64,000 nt of DNA from Streptomyces brasiliensis (GTDB taxonomy: Bacteria > Actinomycetota > Actinomycetes > Streptomycetales > Streptomycetaceae). Shown piece by piece: positions 50,527-58,608 of this stretch. The position numbers and the translations under genes are program-made. The notes beneath the pieces are model-generated. The model ran no database searches, was not told the DNA's origin, and was given only the letters and a program-made list of their open reading frames with translations. Numbering within the stretch: the stretch's first letter is position 1; the number at the start of each line of letters is the position of its first letter. The stretch covers positions 62,001-126,000 of the forward strand of contig NZ_BMQA01000014.1 in assembly GCF_014647875.1 (NCBI RefSeq), given 5' to 3'.

Positions 50527-51025
50527 ATGTCGACTCCCACGCTGAGGCCCCTCCCTCACCGGACCGGATGCCCGCGGTCCAAGGCTCCCTGACGAGGGCC
50601 GAGTGGTCACGCCTGGGAGGTGTCGTCGTCGTCATCGCCGCGTTGCACGTCGTCGGCTGGGGAATCCTCCTCACCGTCGTGACTCCCCACCACTTCACGG
50701 TGGTCAGAAAAGCTACGGAGTGGGCCTGGGCGTCACCGCTTACGTCCTGGGGATGCGGCACGTCTTCGACGCCGACCACATCGCGGCCATCGACAACACG
50801 ACCCGGAAGCTCATGGACTCCAGGAAACGGCCCCTGTCGGTCGGCTTCTGGTTCTCCCTCGGCCATTCAAGTGTCGTTTTCGCCTTGTCCCTTCTCCTCG
50901 CTTTCGGGGTCAGAGGTATCGCCGGCACCCTTCAGGACGACAACTCCACGCTGCACAGCCTCACCAGCTGGATGGGCACGCTGGTCTCCGGGGCATTCCT
51001 GTACGTCATCGCCGTCATCGGCCTG
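50527..51025 (+). pseudogene. truncated, frameshifted nickel/cobalt permease (NiCoT)
   Basis: One frame carries LTRAEWSRLGGVVVVIAALH, VVGWGILLTVVTPHHFTVV (first membrane segment). The next frame carries KSYGVGLGVTAYVLGMRHVF, DADHIAAIDNTTRKLMDSRK, where RHVFDADHIAAIDNTTRK is the HX4DH metal motif of HoxN/NixA permeases, then SVGFWFSLGHSSVVFALSLL and LVSGAFLYVIAVIGLSG. Similarity stops at about 51025, exactly where the convergent DUF1593 gene ends, so the last five membrane segments were lost by a rearrangement that fused the two genes tail to tail. Confidence 0.75.
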
Positions 51026-52381
51026 TCAGGACGCGGGCACCTTGCAGCGGTCCATCCGTGTGGCGAATTCGCTCAGGTACTCCAGGCGCCACCGGCTGAC
51101 GTGCTTCGCGCCGACCCAGGGACTCTCGGCGAAAGCCGGATCCTGATCGTCGGTCCACCAGTAGGGGTGCATGGTCGACGGCGTGCCGGCACGTTCGGCG
51201 GACGGCGGTGTGGCCGTGATCGCACCGGACAGGCCGTCGAGGTCGGGGTGATCGCTCTGGATCACGTACGGCCACACCTTCGGATCGCGCGGCGAGAAGC
51301 GGAATCGCAGCACGCGCCCCTCGTTGACGGCAGCCGGGAACGGGCCCGCCGTCCGGTTGTCGATCATCATCCGCGCCGTGTTCCTCGCGCTGTAGCCCTC
51401 GGGGACCTTGAGCGCGAACTCGACGACACCATAGACCTCCGCGGTGTCCCGCGCCGTGGTCAGCCGGTTGAATACCGTCTTCCTCCCGTCCCACACGCGG
51501 ACATACTGGCCGCCCCAGCTCGGCTGCACCGGGTCCTGAGCACCATTCAAGTACCAGAGCACGGATGGGGTGTCACCCATCTTCACCTGCGCGGACTGGG
51601 CGGCGAAGAAGTCACCGAGGGCGCCGTGCCCCGCGATGTGCTGCTCCACGAACGCCTCGTTGCCCCACTCGCCGGTCTGATCGCCGCCGGTGAAGAAGCC
51701 GCGGTAGGTTGCGTTGGACTCGATGATCCGTAGTTCCGGATGGTGGGTCTCGATGTAGTTGTAGGCGTCCACGGCCCACAACTTGTTCGGCCCGCCTATG
51801 TAGTACACGCGGAGTTTCGGCAGGATGTCGGGGGCGTCGTGCAGCGCCTGGGCAAGGTCGTCGATGCCTCCCCAGACCAGGACGTTCAGCGGACGGCTGT
51901 CGCTCCTGCGTGCGCACTTCACGATCCATCGAGAGCCTTCGGTCGGCTCGCCGAAGCCTGCGCTCGTGGCCGTGTCGAACGCGCCCTGCTTGCTGATCGC
52001 GCGAAGTCGCCCAGGAGACGGATAGTGGGGCGAGTAGGTCTTCAGGTTGCGGTAGTCGTGTTCGTAGGCGTCGACGACACGAAGGATGTCGGCCTTGGTG
52101 CCGGGGCCGTACGGCGAGGACACCAGCCCCTCGATGTCCAGTCGGTCGGCGTACAGCAGGAGATGGACCATGGACTGGAAGTCGTCGAAGTCCGTGCCGC
52201 CGATGTCCGTCGAGACGAGCACGCGCGGGCGGTGCCGGTCGTGGCCGGCACCGTCACGGTGTCCCGGCTCCGGCGCAGCGAACGCGTGCGCGGCGGTCCC
52301 GACTCCGGTCCCCAGAACCATCAGGGCACCTGTCGCTGACCAAGCCGCTCGGTTCAGGAACTCTCGTCGCTTCATTTCCAT
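51026..52381 (-). CDS. exported DUF1593 (nucleoside-hydrolase-like, Sde182-type) protein
   Basis: A 451-residue protein with a Tat signal (MEMKRREFLNRAAWSATGAL, R5-R6) and probable cleavage after AHAFA near residue 36. The main domain resembles nucleoside hydrolases: VLVSTDIGGTDFDDFQSMVH, with Asp residues in the DxDxGxDD-type metal site, and NVLVWGGIDDLAQALHDAP. A C-terminal beta-sandwich (about 300-450, YSARNTARMMIDNRTAGPFP) completes the Sde182-like layout, first noted in a cellulose-binding protein. ATG 52381 has GGGAGG 7 bases ahead. Such proteins often lie in plant-polysaccharide loci. The real substrate is unknown. It converges on the truncated permease. Confidence 0.82.
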   Translation of the reverse strand: MEMKRREFLNRAAWSATGALMVLGTGVGTAAHAFAAPEPGHRDGAGHDRHRPRVLVSTDIGGTDFDDFQSMVHLLLYADRLDIEGLVSSPYGPGTKADILRVVDAYEHDYRNLKTYSPHYPSPGRLRAISKQGAFDTATSAGFGEPTEGSRWIVKCARRSDSRPLNVLVWGGIDDLAQALHDAPDILPKLRVYYIGGPNKLWAVDAYNYIETHHPELRIIESNATYRGFFTGGDQTGEWGNEAFVEQHIAGHGALGDFFAAQSAQVKMGDTPSVLWYLNGAQDPVQPSWGGQYVRVWDGRKTVFNRLTTARDTAEVYGVVEFALKVPEGYSARNTARMMIDNRTAGPFPAAVNEGRVLRFRFSPRDPKVWPYVIQSDHPDLDGLSGAITATPPSAERAGTPSTMHPYWWTDDQDPAFAESPWVGAKHVSRWRLEYLSEFATRMDRCKVPAS

Positions 52382-52449
52382 ACCGACGCCCTCCCTGAAG
52401 GGGTCAATGTTGATGTGGATGTGGAACTGGATTCGTGACACAGAGGACA

Positions 52450-52905
52450 GGCGGCAAGCAGGTACCTGCCGCCCCGACCGTGTCCCTCGGGCGGGTCTTC
52501 GAACCCCATGTCGATCCCGTGGTCGGCGGTCCGGTCCCGTGGCCCGCGCGCGTCCATGCCGGGCTGGACGCGCATGACCAGCACCGCGTTGAAACCCTTC
52601 TGCCGGCCGTCGGCCGCGTAGACGCATACGTCGTCCTCGGTCGCCCGCCAGGGCAGTGCCCCCGCGGTGTCGCCCACCAGGACGGCGGGGGTGCCGTCGG
52701 CGTGCACGAGGCTGCGGCCCTGCGCCGACATCCGCCAGAAGCCGTGCGCAGGACGACGATGCACACTTCTACCCTCGCGCGTGAGCCGTGCGAGCTGTAC
52801 CACGCGTGCCCCGTCAGAAGCGGCTCTGGTGCACGTACGCAGAGCGACTACGTCGGGGGCAGCATCCAGATGGGCTGCGACGGTCGTGACGTCGGCAGCA
52901 AGCAC
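52450..52905 (-). pseudogene. N-terminal fragment of a DUF4038 apiosidase-like glycoside hydrolase
   Basis: The minus frame contains FWRMSAQGRSLVHADGTPAV, LVGDTAGALPWRATEDDVCV, YAADGRQKGFNAVLVMRVQP, DMGFEDPPEGH. The (L)VHADGTPxxxxGDTAxAL(P)WRAT...YAAxRxxKGFNAVLxMxVQPDM pattern opens the TIM-barrel DUF4038 domain, the family of GH140 apiosidases. About 120 of 400 or more residues remain; the catalytic acids further on are missing. It sits upstream of the DUF1593 gene on the same strand and 700 bases from the sugar operon. Confidence 0.6.
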
Positions 52906-53530
52906 AGAGTTCTTTCCATGCGGTGTTGGGCTCTCATTTCACGGACGCCGAGGCCTTGTGCAGCTCTTCTTGTCAGGTATGTCCGCGCTTGCGGGGTCGA
53001 CGCTCACCGAGATCAGGTGGGAGCCCGTACACCACTTCACAGGACGCAACCCACAGGGCATAGCGCCCTTACGACTCGCTGGCTGCGAGTTCGGGAAGGA
53101 CAGACACAAGGCGACTGGCCTTCGCCTGACTGCTGGCGGGCCCCGCAGAGGCGGCGCCGGTTCCGGTGACGGCGAGCGCGGTCGCCGCGGCGAAGATGTG
53201 CGGCGGTCAGGACCCTGCGGGCACTCCGGGTAGTGGTCGGACGCAGTTGTGTGGACGAGGTCAGAGCACTGCTTTGAGGCCGGCTGTCCAAGTGATACCT
53301 CTCTGAATGAAAATTCACTCGCGCCTAGATGTGCATCGACGGCCGCCATGTTTACCCCGCCGACACGTGGCCGTCAACGGTTCGGGACGAACCATCTGGC
53401 CCGGTGTGCCCCTCGCCCGACTGGCGTCACGGACTCTGGTGCCGTGCGGCCGCACCTCGTCGCACCTGGTCGTCTCGGGTGGCCGGACGAGCGCAAGTCC
53501 TGGCCGATAAGCGCCTGGCGTGCTGCTGCG
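52906..53530. other. intergenic region upstream of the sugar operon
   Basis: About 620 bases. One minus frame near 53200-53080 looks like a signal peptide (IFAAATALAVTGTGAASAGP) but has no start codon and a stop right before it. No other gene-like feature. AT-richer than average near 53280-53350. Confidence 0.4.
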
Positions 53531-53598
53531 CGATCAGTCCTGGCAACTTCCTTGACACGTATAGGGGCCTGACGTAACTTCCTCGGCATGTCTGATCG
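53531..53598 (+). promoter_or_regulatory. promoter of the sugar operon, probably leaderless, with flanking repeats
   Basis: TTGACA (53552-53557), 17-bp spacer, TAACTT (53575-53580). Transcription would start about 7 bases later at 53587-53588, right at the isomerase ATG, so a leaderless mRNA is expected. CGATCAG (53531-53537) and CTGATCG (53592-53598) form a 7-bp inverted repeat around the promoter. AACTTCCT occurs twice (53545 and 53576), 31 bp apart. These may be sites for the SorC regulator. Confidence 0.65.
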
Positions 53599-54613
53599 GG
53601 ACCGCATAAAAATGCAAAAGGAGCCGTCCTACGGGGCGGGTATCTGGCACTTCGCCACGTACGTCGACCGGTACGCGACCGACGGCTACGGCGACCCCAG
53701 GACCGTCCTCGACGCCATCAAGCTGGCCGGGGCCGTCGGCGACCTGTCCGTCGTCGACCTGAATTGGCCATTCCCGCCCGGCAACATAAGCACCTCCGAA
53801 GTGAAGGACGCCCTCGCCGCTGAGGGGCTGCGTGCCATTGCTGTGACGCCGGAGTTCTACACCGGCGCCTTCGCCAAGGGCGGGTTCACCAACCCCGACC
53901 CCGCCGTGCGCCAGCGGGCCATCGATCTGGTCGCCGCATCGGCCGAGGTCGGACGTGAACTCGGCGTCGACTACATCAAGCTGTGGCCGGGTCAGGACGG
54001 GTACGACTACCCCTTCCAGGCCGACTACAACGATCTGTGGGACAAGTCCGTCAGTGCGGTTCGGGAACTGGCGCAGTCCTTCCCCGACTTGAAATTCGCG
54101 ATCGAGTACAAGCCGCGCGAGCCGCGCAACCGCATGGTCTTCTCCTCCGTGGCGCGGACCCTGCTCGCGATCGAGGACATGGGCGTCGACAATGTCGGTG
54201 TTCTGCTCGACTTCGGCCATTCGCTGTACGGCGGTGAGACGCCGGCCGAGGCGGCCCGGATGGCGATGGCCCGGAACAAGCTCTTCGCGATCGACGTCAA
54301 CGACAACTTCCGCGGCTGGGACGACGACATGGTCGTCGGATCGGTGCACCTGCTGGAGACGTTCGAATTCTTCTTCGCCCTGCGTGATGCAGGTTGGGAT
54401 GGCGTCTGGCAGCTCGACCAGTTCCCCTTCCGGGAGGACTCCGTCGAGGCGGCCCGCGCGGGCATCCGCACGATGCGCGCCTTCCACCACGCGCTGAACA
54501 ACCTCGACCGGGAGGCCCTCGCGGCGGCCCAGTCTGCGCAGGACGCCCTAGGCGCCCAGCGGATTGCCAAGCAGGCGCTCTACCGTGCGCTTGCGGAGAG
54601 CGAGACCCTGTGA
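53588..54613 (+). CDS. sugar isomerase, xylose-isomerase-like TIM barrel
   Basis: A 341-residue metal-dependent TIM-barrel isomerase/epimerase. Likely metal ligands stand at strand ends: FAIEYKPREPR (Glu), VGVLLDFGHSLYGG (Asp and His), FAIDVNDNF (Asp) and VWQLDQFPFREDSVEAAR (Asp). It should convert an aldose to its ketose in the cytoplasm and is the first enzyme of the operon. In the pathway I propose it would make D-apulose from D-apiose; a tetrose or rare pentose is also possible. ATG 53588 lies at the expected transcription start; a second ATG at 53612 has no ribosome site. The last GTGA overlaps the next gene's start. Confidence 0.85.
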   Translation: MSDRDRIKMQKEPSYGAGIWHFATYVDRYATDGYGDPRTVLDAIKLAGAVGDLSVVDLNWPFPPGNISTSEVKDALAAEGLRAIAVTPEFYTGAFAKGGFTNPDPAVRQRAIDLVAASAEVGRELGVDYIKLWPGQDGYDYPFQADYNDLWDKSVSAVRELAQSFPDLKFAIEYKPREPRNRMVFSSVARTLLAIEDMGVDNVGVLLDFGHSLYGGETPAEAARMAMARNKLFAIDVNDNFRGWDDDMVVGSVHLLETFEFFFALRDAGWDGVWQLDQFPFREDSVEAARAGIRTMRAFHHALNNLDREALAAAQSAQDALGAQRIAKQALYRALAESETL

Positions 54614-55518
54614 CCGCCGTCCAGACCGCGCCCGGCCCGCTCGAATTGGACGAGCCAGCCGCCCGCATCTACGTCGAGCTGAGCGAGCGGCTTCGCAAGG
54701 CGTCCCCGTCCGAAGCGGCTCCCGAGCTGGCCCGGATTTCCACCCGGATCCGCCGGGACATCCTGACCACCATTCAGGCGGCCGGCATGGGGCACGTCGG
54801 AGGGGACCTGTCAGTGACCGACCTGATGGTCACCGCCATCTGGGGGTCGTTGCGCCTGAACCCCTTCCAGCCGGATGACCCTCAGCGGGATCGGTTCGTG
54901 CTGAGCAAGGGCCACTGCGCAGCCGCCTTGTATTCCACGCTGGCGTCCTGCGGTTTCTTCCCGCAGCACCGGCTGACGGATTTCATGGGCCCCTTGTCGC
55001 CGCTGAACGGCCACCCGAACCGGGTCAAGGTGCCCGGGGTGGAGACCAACACCGGCCCGCTCGGACACGGCTTCCCGGTCGCCACCGGCTGCGCGCTCGG
55101 CGGCAAGCTGCGCGGCGAGCCCTGGCGGACCGTGGTCGTGCTCGGCGACGGCGAGATCCAGGAAGGCAGCAACTGGGAAGCGGCCATGACGGCCGCGCAC
55201 TACGGCCTGGAGAACCTCACCGCCGTCGTGGACCGCAACCAACTGCAGCAGGGGGCCCGCACCGAGGAGACCAAGGGGCTCGAACCGCTGGACCAGAAGT
55301 GGGCCAGTTTCGGGTGGGAGGTCCGGGTCATCGACGGCCACGACCACCAGGCGATCAAGGAAGCGTTCGGGCCCTCGACCACGGGCCGCCCGGTCGCAGT
55401 GATCGCCAACACGATCAAGGGTAAGGGAATTTCGTTCATGGAAGACCGGGTCGAGTGGCACCACAAGGTGCCCACCGACGAGCAGGTCCGCCTCGCTCTC
55501 GAGGAGCTGAGCCGATGA
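54610..55518 (+). CDS. transketolase-like enzyme, N-terminal (ThDP-binding) subunit A
   Basis: A 302-residue subunit with the N-terminal domain of transketolases: GMGHVGGDLSVTDLMVTAIW, SKGHCAAALYSTLASCGFFP, ETNTGPLGHGFPVATGCALG, the thiamine-diphosphate motif GDGEIQEGSNWEAAMTAAHY...NLTAVVDRNQLQQ (GDG-x25-N), and NTIKGKGISFMEDRVEWHHK. The first 50 residues are an extra helical part. Split transketolases of this form make AptA-type apulose-4-phosphate transketolase in apiose pathways, moving a glycolaldehyde-type unit to glyceraldehyde 3-phosphate. GTG 54610 overlaps the isomerase stop. It must pair with the next gene. Confidence 0.9.
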   Translation: MTAVQTAPGPLELDEPAARIYVELSERLRKASPSEAAPELARISTRIRRDILTTIQAAGMGHVGGDLSVTDLMVTAIWGSLRLNPFQPDDPQRDRFVLSKGHCAAALYSTLASCGFFPQHRLTDFMGPLSPLNGHPNRVKVPGVETNTGPLGHGFPVATGCALGGKLRGEPWRTVVVLGDGEIQEGSNWEAAMTAAHYGLENLTAVVDRNQLQQGARTEETKGLEPLDQKWASFGWEVRVIDGHDHQAIKEAFGPSTTGRPVAVIANTIKGKGISFMEDRVEWHHKVPTDEQVRLALEELSR

Positions 55519-56468
55519 CCGCGCTCGACGCGCCCACCCTCACGTTCGACTGCCGCGCCGACTTCGCGGACGAACTGATCGCCCTCGCCCGCGCCGACGA
55601 GCGGATCGTGGCGGTGTGCAACGACTCGGTCGGCTCCAGCAACCTGGTCGCCTTCCGCGAGGAGTTCCCCGACCGTCTGATCAACGTCGGCATCGCCGAG
55701 CAGGACCTTGTCGGTGTCTCGGCCGGTCTGGCCAACGCCGGTTACATCCCCTTCGTGTCGGCTGCGGCACCGTTCCTCACCGGCCGCGCCCTGGAACAGA
55801 TCAAGGCCGACGTCGCCTACAGCGATCGCCACGTGGTCCTGTGCGGCCAGAGCCCCGGCATGGCCTATGGCGAACTCGGGCCGACCCATCACTCGATCGA
55901 GGACCTTTCCTGGATGCGAGCCGTTCCCGGTCTGCAGATCGTGGTCCCGGCCGACCCCGCGCAGACCCGCAGCGCGGTGCGCTGGGCCGCCGCCTCCGGC
56001 CGTCCTTCCTACCTGCGCATCCCGCGTTTCAAGGTCCCAGCGGTCACACCGCCCGACGCCCCGTTCGAGCGAGGGCGGGCCGTCAGGCTGGTGGAGGGCA
56101 CCGATGTGACCCTGATAGCCGTAGGAACCATGGTCTCCCGCGCTCTTGAAGCATCCGACCTCCTCAACGAGCAGGGCATCTCGGCGCGCGTGGTGAACAT
56201 GACCTTCGTCGAACCGCTCGACGTCCCTGAGGTCCTTGCCGCCGCGGAAGACACCAGCGCCATCGTCACCGCCGAAGAAGGCCTGGTCTCCGGCGGCATG
56301 GGAGCCGCAGTGGCGAGAGTGGTTGCGGAATCCCGGCCGGTCCCGATCCGGATGCTCGGTGTGCCGACGTTTGCTCCGACCGGCAGCACCTCCTTCCTGC
56401 TGGACCACTTCGGTCTGAACGCCGCAGGCATCGTCGGTGCCGCGCGTGAGGCTCTGGGGCAGGGCTGA
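55515..56468 (+). CDS. transketolase-like enzyme, pyrimidine-binding/C-terminal subunit B
   Basis: A 317-residue subunit with the middle and C-terminal transketolase domains: the catalytic Glu in DRLINVGIAEQDLVGVSAGL, then FVSAAAPFLTGRALEQIKAD, GELGPTHHSIEDLSWMRAVP, the PADPAQTRSAVRWAAA stretch and the C-terminal TLIAVGTMVSRALEASDLLN, VNMTFVEPLDVPEVLAAAED. Together with subunit A it makes a complete ThDP enzyme, comparable to AptB. ATG 55515 overlaps subunit A's TGA (ATGA), and its own TGA overlaps the kinase ATG. The two-gene form fits a dedicated catabolic transketolase rather than the pentose-phosphate one, which is a single chain in actinomycetes. Confidence 0.9.
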   Translation: MTALDAPTLTFDCRADFADELIALARADERIVAVCNDSVGSSNLVAFREEFPDRLINVGIAEQDLVGVSAGLANAGYIPFVSAAAPFLTGRALEQIKADVAYSDRHVVLCGQSPGMAYGELGPTHHSIEDLSWMRAVPGLQIVVPADPAQTRSAVRWAAASGRPSYLRIPRFKVPAVTPPDAPFERGRAVRLVEGTDVTLIAVGTMVSRALEASDLLNEQGISARVVNMTFVEPLDVPEVLAAAEDTSAIVTAEEGLVSGGMGAAVARVVAESRPVPIRMLGVPTFAPTGSTSFLLDHFGLNAAGIVGAAREALGQG

Positions 56469-57937
56469 TGGAAAGGCTCGTCCTCGCCGTTGACCAAGGC
56501 ACCAGCTCGACCAAGGCGCTGCTGGTCAACTCCACCGGCCGGATCGTAGGGCGCGGCGAAGCGCCGCTGTCCCAGAGCCATCCGGCGCCCGGTCTGGTGG
56601 AGCAGGATGCGCTTGCGCTGCTGGCCAGTGTTCGCGCGGCGGTCGCCGCCTGCCTGAACGGGACCGATCCCCGATCCGTCGCGGGCATCGGGCTGAGTAC
56701 CCAGCGCGAGTCCGTGGTCCTCTGGGAGACGGCGACGGGCCAACCAGTCGCTCCGTTGGTGAGCTGGCAGGACCAGCGAGGATCGGAGCGGGCCGCCCAG
56801 CTCGCAGGAACGCCGTTCGCCGGACTGGTCCGCCGACGGACCGGACTTCCACTCGACCCGATGTTCTCCGCACTGAAAATGGCCGCCCTGCTCGACGAGC
56901 ACGATCCGGCCCGGGAACGCGTAGGCCGCGGCGAGCTGCGGCTGGGCACGGTGGACAGTTGGCTGGTCACGGCTATGACCGGAGCCTTCGTCACGGAAAT
57001 AGGCAACGCCTCACGCACCCAGCTGCTCGACCTCGGCACCGGCGCGTTCGATGGCGAACTGCTGGAGGTGTTCGGGATACCCCGGCCGGCCCTCGGGGAG
57101 GTGATCGCCTCGAGCGGCCCCTTCGGGCACACGCGGGGATTCGACCCCCTCCCCGACGGGGTCCCCGTTGTCGCGGTGTTGGGGGACTCGCACGCCGCAC
57201 TCTTCGCCCACGCCGGCTGGCGGCCGGGGGTGACGAAGGCGACCTACGGCACCGGCTCGTCCGTGATGACCCTCACCTCATCGCCCGGCGCCGCAGGAGT
57301 CATCTGCGACACCATCGCCTGGTCCGCAGACCAGCCGTCCTTCGCGCAGGAAGCGAACATCCGCTCCAGTGGACGGACGTTGACCTGGCTCGCTGACCTT
57401 CTCGGCACTCCGGTCGAGAAGGTCATCGAACTCGCGGCCAACTCCGACTCCGATGGCGTGACGCTCGTACCCGCCTTCGGCGGTATCGGAGCCCCGTGGT
57501 GGGACCCCCAGGCCCAACCTCTGCTCGCCGGCTTCAGCCTCGGCACCGGCCGCGGACAGCTCGCCCGGGCCGCGCTGGAATCGGTCGCCCACCAGGTCGA
57601 CGACGTCCTGGACGCCATGTCCGGGATCGACCGGGTGATGGCCGACGGAGGGCTGACCCGCAGCACGGCACTCATGCAACTCCAGGCAGACCTCAGCGGT
57701 GTGGAAGTGGCCAGGACCCACCATCCGGAGCTCTCGGCCGCAGGCGCCGCAGATCTCGCCGGACTGGTCCTCGGCCTGTGGACCGCCTCAGACCTGGAAA
57801 AGCGAGCCGACCACGGCCTCGAAGTCTTCACCCCGGCGTGGACCGAGGACCGGCGAAAGGCCGCCGCCTCGCAATGGCACGAGCGCCTACTGGCCGCCCG
57901 CGAACTGGGCGCACGCGGAAATGAGAGGACATCATGA
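56468..57937 (+). CDS. FGGY-family sugar kinase
   Basis: A 489-residue carbohydrate kinase with an actin-like ATPase fold. Motifs: RLVLAVDQGTSSTKALLVN (phosphate 1, DxGTSS), GIGLSTQRESVVLWETATGQ, LVSWQDQRG (substrate-side WxDxR), GDSHAALFAHAGWRPGVTKA with TYGTGSSVMT (phosphate 2), and the adenosine motif DRVMADGGLTRSTALMQLQA. It would phosphorylate the ketose from the isomerase before the transketolase acts; in the apiose route this step is apulose kinase (AplK). Xylulose or glycerol kinases are the nearest general types. Overlaps both neighbours by one to four bases. Substrate not proven. Confidence 0.92.
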   Translation: MERLVLAVDQGTSSTKALLVNSTGRIVGRGEAPLSQSHPAPGLVEQDALALLASVRAAVAACLNGTDPRSVAGIGLSTQRESVVLWETATGQPVAPLVSWQDQRGSERAAQLAGTPFAGLVRRRTGLPLDPMFSALKMAALLDEHDPARERVGRGELRLGTVDSWLVTAMTGAFVTEIGNASRTQLLDLGTGAFDGELLEVFGIPRPALGEVIASSGPFGHTRGFDPLPDGVPVVAVLGDSHAALFAHAGWRPGVTKATYGTGSSVMTLTSSPGAAGVICDTIAWSADQPSFAQEANIRSSGRTLTWLADLLGTPVEKVIELAANSDSDGVTLVPAFGGIGAPWWDPQAQPLLAGFSLGTGRGQLARAALESVAHQVDDVLDAMSGIDRVMADGGLTRSTALMQLQADLSGVEVARTHHPELSAAGAADLAGLVLGLWTASDLEKRADHGLEVFTPAWTEDRRKAAASQWHERLLAARELGARGNERTS

Positions 57938-58608
57938 CAGCAGTGCCACAAGCCCGGCCCAACGCGGGGAACGCTCGCCGACGCGGCCCGCTCACCCTCG
58001 GCCGCGGCAGCCTGATCGCGCTCGTGGTCGTGATCGCCGCGATGCTGGCCACCACGACCTACCGCTCCGACAGCCAAGCCGCGCCCGGCCAGGCAGCCAA
58101 GTTCGACGCCGCCAAGTACGGCGCCGACACCTACAAGTCGAAGGTAGTGCCCGCGATCCGGAAGAACGCCGTCGATATCGTCACCCTGCAGAAGGCACTC
58201 GCCGCAGACAGTGACGCAGCCGGCAAGAAATACGGCCACCGCGATGGCACCGGTCTCTACAGCTTCGCCGTCACATTTACCGGGACAGCCGGTAAAGCCA
58301 CCAGCGGCATTCTGCCCATCACCGTGCCGGGAATCAGCAAGGCCCGCGTGTCGGTCCAGATCGGCCCGGCCATCAACGGCACCGCGCTGCGTGACGCGGT
58401 CGGCTTCATCAAATTCGGCCAGTTCGTCAACCAAGTCGACTACGCCGACGCCGGCACCGCGCTGAACAACCAGATGAAGGCCGCGGTCCTCGCCCACCTG
58501 AATGTCGCCTCGCTCCAAGGCAAGAAGGTCACCGTCATCGGTGCGACGAGTCCGCTGACCGCCGACCTGCTCACCGTGACGCCGATCTCGATCGAGCCGA
58601 CGCCGTGA
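57934..58608 (+). CDS. DUF2291 membrane-anchored protein of a sugar ABC operon
   Basis: A 224-residue protein with one N-terminal membrane segment (GRGSLIALVVVIAAMLATTT, about residues 23-42) and an extracytoplasmic domain: YGADTYKSKVVPAIRKNAVD, IVTLQKALAADSDAAGKKYG, then FAVTFTGTAGKATSGI. This is the DUF2291 family, found mainly inside Rbs-type sugar transporter operons of actinobacteria and proteobacteria. Some members are lipoproteins; no lipobox Cys is present here. The role is unknown, perhaps an accessory to the transporter. ATG overlaps the kinase stop, and GTGA overlaps the next gene. Confidence 0.85.
   Translation: MTAVPQARPNAGNARRRGPLTLGRGSLIALVVVIAAMLATTTYRSDSQAAPGQAAKFDAAKYGADTYKSKVVPAIRKNAVDIVTLQKALAADSDAAGKKYGHRDGTGLYSFAVTFTGTAGKATSGILPITVPGISKARVSVQIGPAINGTALRDAVGFIKFGQFVNQVDYADAGTALNNQMKAAVLAHLNVASLQGKKVTVIGATSPLTADLLTVTPISIEPTP

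Noticed and set aside
53080..53210. Signal-peptide-like minus frame (IFAAATALAVTGTGAASAGP)
   Set aside because: A stop codon directly precedes it and no start codon is available; at best a remnant.
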